Source: Meridianimarinicoccus sp. MJW13 (GTDB lineage: Bacteria > Pseudomonadota > Alphaproteobacteria > Rhodobacterales > Rhodobacteraceae). Taken from it: 64,000 bases of DNA. Positions 59,511-64,000 of the stretch are shown here, piece after piece. Under the pieces are notes generated by a model. The model saw only the letters and a list, made by a program, of their open reading frames with translations. It searched no databases and had not been told where the DNA came from. The stretch spans positions 62,001 through 126,000 of the forward strand of contig NZ_JACNMU010000007.1 in NCBI RefSeq assembly GCF_014901205.1. The letters run 5' to 3'. How positions within the stretch are numbered: the first letter of the stretch is position 1; every line of letters starts with the position of its first letter. A program made the position numbers and the translations under genes.

Positions 59511-59565
59511 CGCGCCGACGCCCTTTTTCTTGGCGCAGATACTCCCGCCGGAGGCTCCCGCCCCC
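59497..59565. repeat. Intergenic hairpin motif resembling a Rhodobacterales repeated element
   Basis: GCGCCAAG (59497-59504) and CTTGGCGC (59529-59536) are inverted arms around CCTTTTT-type sequence. They are followed by ATACTCCCGCCGGAGG, itself a CTCC/GGAG hairpin. I have seen similar TTGGCxCAxATACTCCxGCCGGAGG blocks between genes of this order. It probably also ends transcription of the hydroxylase gene. Confidence 0.45.
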
Positions 59566-59579
59566 GGCCAGGATCGCGC

Positions 59580-60704
59580 TCACAGAACCTTGTCGAGAAC
59601 CGGTTTCAACCGCCCCAGCGTGGCCTCCACGTCATAAAGCTTGTCCAGCCCGAACAGGCCGAGCCGGAAGGTCATGAACCCCTCGGGCTCGTCGCAGGCC
59701 AGCGGCACCCCGGCGGCGATCTGCAGACCTTCGGCGGCGAATTTCGATCCGTTCTGGATCGCCGGATCGCTGGTATAGCTCACCACCACGCCCGGCGCGC
59801 CGAAACCTTCGGCGGCGACCGAGGTCACGCCCTTGTCCGCCAGAATCGTCCGCACCCCGTCGCCAAGCGCCCATTGCGCCGTGCGCAGCCGGTCGAACCC
59901 ATAGTCCCGCGTTTCAGCCATGGTGTCGCGGAAGGCGCGCAGGGCATCGGTGGGCATGGTGGCGTGATAGGCATGGCCGCCGTTTTCATAGGCCTGCATG
60001 ATCTGGTGCCACTTCTTCAGGTCCAGCGTGAAACTGTCCGACTGGGTCTGTTCCAACCGGGCCAAAGCGCGCGGTCCCATCATCACCAGCCCGGCCGAGG
60101 GCGAGGCCGACCAGCCTTTCTGAGGGGCCGATATCAGCACATCCACCCCGGTGGCGGCCATATCGATCCAGACACAGCCCGACGCGATGCAATCCAGCAC
60201 CATCAGCGCGCCCACTTCATGGGCGGCGGCGGCCATTTGCGTCACATAGGTATCAGGCAGGATGACGCCCGCAGAGGTTTCTACATGCGGGGCAAACACC
60301 ACATCGGGCTTTTCGGCGTGAATGCGGGCCACCACGTCCTCGATCGGCGCCGGGGCAAAGGGGGCCGCAGGTCCGTTTCCGGTCTGGCGCGCCTTCAACA
60401 CGGTGCTGTCGGCGGCAAAGGCCCCGGCTTCGAAAATCTGGCTCCAGCGATAGGAAAACCAGCCGTTGCGCACCACCAGCGTGCGGGCACCGCGGGCGAA
60501 TTGGCGGGCGACCGCCTCCATCCCGTAGGTGCCGCCGCCGGGCACCAGCGCAACGGCCTCGGCATGATAGACCTCTTTCAGCATCGTGCTGATGTCGCGC
60601 ATCACCTGCTGGAAGGTGGCGGACATGTGGTTAAGCGAGCGATCGGTGAACACCACCGAGAATTCGTCCAGACCCTCGGGATCGATCGTGTTGAGCAGTG
60701 CCAT
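59580..60704 (-). CDS. Class V aminotransferase (serine/alanine-glyoxylate type)
   Basis: A 374-residue PLP enzyme. Segments seen are FTDRSLNHMSATFQQVM at the substrate side, LVPGGGTYGMEAVARQF, HVETSAGVILPD, VLDCIASGCVWIDM and the PLP lysine in ISAPQKGWSASP. It transfers the amino group of alanine, serine or a similar donor to glyoxylate or pyruvate. Full length, unlike the stub at 11106-11348. It is followed upstream (60769) by an AsnC-type regulator on the same strand, which may control it. Confidence 0.87.
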   Translation of the reverse strand: MALLNTIDPEGLDEFSVVFTDRSLNHMSATFQQVMRDISTMLKEVYHAEAVALVPGGGTYGMEAVARQFARGARTLVVRNGWFSYRWSQIFEAGAFAADSTVLKARQTGNGPAAPFAPAPIEDVVARIHAEKPDVVFAPHVETSAGVILPDTYVTQMAAAAHEVGALMVLDCIASGCVWIDMAATGVDVLISAPQKGWSASPSAGLVMMGPRALARLEQTQSDSFTLDLKKWHQIMQAYENGGHAYHATMPTDALRAFRDTMAETRDYGFDRLRTAQWALGDGVRTILADKGVTSVAAEGFGAPGVVVSYTSDPAIQNGSKFAAEGLQIAAGVPLACDEPEGFMTFRLGLFGLDKLYDVEATLGRLKPVLDKVL

Positions 60705-60768
60705 GGCAGCCTCCTGTTGCGTGTTGCTTCAAGGGCTAACGCGGGAGGGGGGCCGGTGCAAAGGGGAT

Positions 60769-61248
60769 TCAGTCGTCGGGCGGTGCTGCGGCCTCCAGCG
60801 GACCGGGGCGAATCTCTTCGCTCAGCACCACGTTGGATTCGATATCGCCCACCGACGGCAGGGTCATGATCCGCCGCCGCAGTACCCGTTCGAAATCCGC
60901 CAGATCGCGCGCCACGACCCGCACGCGATAATCGAAGCGGCCCAGCACATGGTGCACGGCCTGCACTTCGGGGATGGCGCTGATGGCGCGTTCGAAATCC
61001 TCAAGGCTGGTGCGGCCGCGTGCGGCCAGCTTGATGCCCAGGAACACCGTGACGCCGAAGCCCAGCCGCGTCTTGTCCAGATCCAGCCGCCGCCCGGCAA
61101 GGATGCCCGCCTGTTCCAGCCGCCGGATGCGCCGCCAGGTGGCCGGTTGGGACAGGCCGAGGTGCCGCCCCAGCGCCCCGGCGCTTTGGCTGGCATCTTC
61201 CGCCAACGCCCGCAGCAGGGCGCGGTCCAGATCGTCCAGGTCGATCAC
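60769..61248 (-). CDS. Lrp/AsnC-family regulator (second of a tandem pair)
   Basis: A 159-residue regulator. N-terminal helix-turn-helix IDLDDLDRALLRALAEDASQ then LGRHLGLSQPATWRRIRRLE, followed by the RAM ligand domain (GVTVFLGIKL, VHHVLGRFDYRVRVVARD). Members sense amino acids and bind AT-rich DNA as octamers. Its start overlaps the stop of the other AsnC gene by 4 bases, so the two are coupled and probably form mixed oligomers or respond to different amino acids. Confidence 0.9.
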   Translation of the reverse strand: MIDLDDLDRALLRALAEDASQSAGALGRHLGLSQPATWRRIRRLEQAGILAGRRLDLDKTRLGFGVTVFLGIKLAARGRTSLEDFERAISAIPEVQAVHHVLGRFDYRVRVVARDLADFERVLRRRIMTLPSVGDIESNVVLSEEIRPGPLEAAAPPDD

Positions 61249-61703
61249 AGCGGCAGACTTTCGTCATCCTTGATGGTGGCCACCCGCATCAGCCCTTCGA
61301 TATCGGCGATATGCGGCAGGGTCAGGATACGGTCGTGGTAGATCTGCTGGTAGTGTGCCATGTCGCGCGCCCGCACCGACAGGCGCATATCCACCCGGCC
61401 CAGAAAGGTCTGGATCTCGATCACTTCGGGGATCTCGCGGGCCCGCGCCACCACCGCGTCGAAGGCGCCGGGCTGGGTCTTGTCCACCGCCACCCGCAGC
61501 GAGACCTCGACCGCATAGCCCAGCTTGCCCCAGTCGATCACCGCGCGCACGCCCCGGATCACGCCCGCCGCGCGCAGTTTTTCCAGCCGCCGCCAGCAGG
61601 CCGCGCGGGTCAGCCCGGCGGTTTCGGCCAGGGCGGCGGCCGACAATGTCGGGTCGGCCTGATAATAACGCAGCAGCCTGCGATCCATGTCATCGATTTG
61701 CAT
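61245..61703 (-). CDS. Lrp/AsnC-family regulator (first of a tandem pair)
   Basis: A 152-residue regulator beginning MQIDDMDRRLLRYYQADPTL, with the helix-turn-helix LAETAGLTRAACWRRLEKLR and a RAM domain (YAVEVSLRVAV, IQTFLGRVDMRLSVRARD). The ATG at 61703 is the family start; the frame upstream is not conserved. It diverges from ilvC, so it is a good candidate for branched-chain amino acid control of that gene. About one third of positions match its neighbour, so this is an old duplication. Confidence 0.9.
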   Translation of the reverse strand: MQIDDMDRRLLRYYQADPTLSAAALAETAGLTRAACWRRLEKLRAAGVIRGVRAVIDWGKLGYAVEVSLRVAVDKTQPGAFDAVVARAREIPEVIEIQTFLGRVDMRLSVRARDMAHYQQIYHDRILTLPHIADIEGLMRVATIKDDESLPL

Positions 61704-62857
<1,154 letters not shown>

Positions 62858-62864
62858 GCGATCC

Positions 62865-62899
62865 GCCCGGCGCGCTTGCAGGCGCGCCGGGCCCTTTTT
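62865..62899 (+). terminator. Intrinsic terminator of ilvC
   Basis: GCCCGGCGCGC (62865-62875), loop TTGCAG, GCGCGCCGGGC (62882-62892), then CC and TTTTT to 62899. A perfect 11-bp stem 8 bases after the ilvC stop. Confidence 0.9.
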
Positions 62900-62932
62900 C
62901 GCGGCAGGCGCCGCCCCCCTTTCGGAACCCTG

Positions 62933-63838
62933 ATGTCCAGCCCCGCCCCTTCCGATCCGCGCCCGATCCACTGGGCCGGAACGATCAGCCTCGGGATCAT
63001 CTGGGGCACCGCCTTCATGGGCATGAGCGTGGCGCTGGAAGGCATGTCGCCGCTGTGGCTGGCCGCCGGACGGCTGGTGATCGGTGCTGCGACATTGCTG
63101 GCAATCGAGGCCGGGATGGCCGCGGCCGGCAAACACCGACCCCCAACCCCCTTACCCTGGCGCTTTGTCCTGGCCATCGCGATGCTGGGTTCGGCATTGC
63201 CCATGGCGCTGCTGACCTGGGGGTTGCAAACCGTGCCCTCGTCCTTCGCGGGCGTTTCCATGGCTGCCGTCGCCCTGTTCGTGCTGCCGCTGGCCCATGT
63301 CTTCGTGCCCGGCGAGACCATGACCCGCTGGCGCACCTTCGGGGTTGTGGCCGGGTTTCTGGGTGTTGTCCTGCTGATCGGGCCGCGTAACTTGCTGGCT
63401 GGCGGCGGCGAGGCCATGGGCGGCCGCATCGCCTGCATCGGATCCGCGCTGTGCTATGCTGGCGCCTCGATCCTGACGCGCCGCTGCCCACCCATCGACC
63501 CGATCCGCCTGGCCCGGCTGATGACCGGCATTGCCGCCATCGTCCTGGTGACTCTGGCCCTGGTTTTCGACGGGTGGCCCACGGTTCCCGGCGGCCTGCC
63601 CCTGCTGGCGCTGCTTTGGGTCGGCGTGCTGCCCACCGGCATCGCCAACCTGATCCGCGTGCTGATCCTGCGCAGCGCCGGGCCCGGCTTCATGAGCCTG
63701 ACCGCCTATCAGGTGCCGGTCTGGTCGGTGATCTTCGGCGCATTGCTGCTGGACGAACCGATCTCGCTGAACCTGGTCCTGGCACTGGCGCTGATCCTGG
63801 CGGGGATTGCCCTGACCCGTGTGCGGTCACGCCGCTGA
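62933..63838 (+). CDS. EamA/DMT-family exporter
   Basis: A 301-residue membrane protein with ten hydrophobic segments in two EamA repeats (for example ISLGIIWGTAFMGMSVALEG and ALLTWGLQTVPSSFAGVSMA in the first half; AGPGFMSLTAYQVPVWSVIF in the second). Members export amino acids, nucleobases or other metabolites. The start at 62933 is preferred because the longer frame overlaps the ilvC terminator. Converges on glmM with a 10-base gap. Confidence 0.9.
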   Translation: MSSPAPSDPRPIHWAGTISLGIIWGTAFMGMSVALEGMSPLWLAAGRLVIGAATLLAIEAGMAAAGKHRPPTPLPWRFVLAIAMLGSALPMALLTWGLQTVPSSFAGVSMAAVALFVLPLAHVFVPGETMTRWRTFGVVAGFLGVVLLIGPRNLLAGGGEAMGGRIACIGSALCYAGASILTRRCPPIDPIRLARLMTGIAAIVLVTLALVFDGWPTVPGGLPLLALLWVGVLPTGIANLIRVLILRSAGPGFMSLTAYQVPVWSVIFGALLLDEPISLNLVLALALILAGIALTRVRSRR

Positions 63839-63848
63839 TCGGACCGGA

Positions 63849-64000
63849 TCAGACCGCAGCCTGAATTTCTCCGACCAGACCATCGACGATGCGGGTCATC
63901 AGGCCCTCGTCCTCGGCTTCGGCCATGACGCGGATCAGCGGTTCGGTGCCGGACTTGCGGATCAGCAGCCGGCCCTGCCCTTCCAGATCGCTTTCAGCCG
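63849..64000 (-). CDS. glmM: Phosphoglucosamine mutase, C-terminal end (5' part outside window)
   Basis: On the minus strand the last 49 complete codons read [20 protein letters not shown], then [15 protein letters not shown], ending at TGA (63851-63849). [17 protein letters not shown] is the phosphate-binding C-terminal signature of GlmM, which makes glucosamine-1-phosphate for peptidoglycan and lipopolysaccharide. Related phosphomannomutases have a different variant of this motif, so GlmM is the best call for a fragment. Confidence 0.85.
   Translation of the reverse strand, partial: AESDLEGQGRLLIRKSGTEPLIRVMAEAEDEGLMTRIVDGLVGEIQAAV

Overview
The window (high GC; alphaproteobacterial gene content and order) looks like chromosomal DNA of a marine Rhodobacterales/Roseobacter-group bacterium. 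Supporting signs are the tmk-holB-TatD-MBL block, an orphan ctaD followed by a DUF2244 gene, DUF3726 and DUF2092 proteins, TRAP and TauABC-type transporters, malonate matAB genes, and many GntR/AraC/Lrp regulators. Nothing indicates a phage, an integrated plasmid or a CRISPR array.

Layout. 1-3.4 kb: the end of a BCCT transporter, then an operon of an unrecognised 558-residue protein, a DUF3726 protein and a RidA-like deaminase, followed by the debris of an IS5-type transposase. 3.6-7.4 kb: an exported arylsulfatase divergent from an AraC-type regulator, with tandem and inverted repeats between them. 7.4-31 kb: an accessory catabolic region. It holds a large FAD/Fe-S 2-hydroxyacid dehydrogenase with its GntR regulator and an 18-bp perfect palindrome; an amputated serine-glyoxylate aminotransferase; a GlcG-like protein; a TauE/SafE exporter; three fumarylacetoacetate-hydrolase-family enzymes; an ABC transporter plus Ldh2-type dehydrogenase operon; a hydroxyquinol/catechol-type intradiol dioxygenase operon with a TRAP transporter, OsmC protein and nitroreductase; a YciI and an MBL protein; and a malonate module (GntR, malonyl-CoA decarboxylase, malonyl-CoA synthetase). 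Together these fit uptake of organic acids or aromatics, ring cleavage, hydrolysis of the ring-cleavage products, and oxidation of 2-hydroxyacids. The actual substrates cannot be read from sequence.

31-42 kb: a 1206-residue protein with N-terminal RTX-like motifs, two Ig/cadherin-like domains and about 18 ELWxxDGT-type repeats; a three-gene envelope operon (DUF2092, a tiny exported protein, an outer-membrane barrel) with a perfect FNR-type box upstream; glutamate decarboxylase with an unrecognised six-helix membrane protein in the place of an antiporter; a Tat-type multicopper oxidase; an epimerase remnant; and a VIT1-like transporter.

42-64 kb: mostly core genes. They are a D-Ala-D-Ala carboxypeptidase, tmk, holB, TatD, MBL and AEC genes, tRNA-Leu(GAG), lipB, a sulfotransferase-like gene, ctaD, DUF2244, GatB/YqeY, carA, a GT2 glycosyltransferase with an MshEN-like N-terminus, GntR, a HAD phosphatase, a UbiH-like hydroxylase, a class V aminotransferase, two tandem Lrp/AsnC regulators divergent from ilvC, an EamA exporter and the end of glmM. 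Two notable signals here are an intrinsic-terminator-shaped hairpin inside the first codons of the DUF2244 frame, and a 10-bp inverted repeat touching the predicted carA -35 box.
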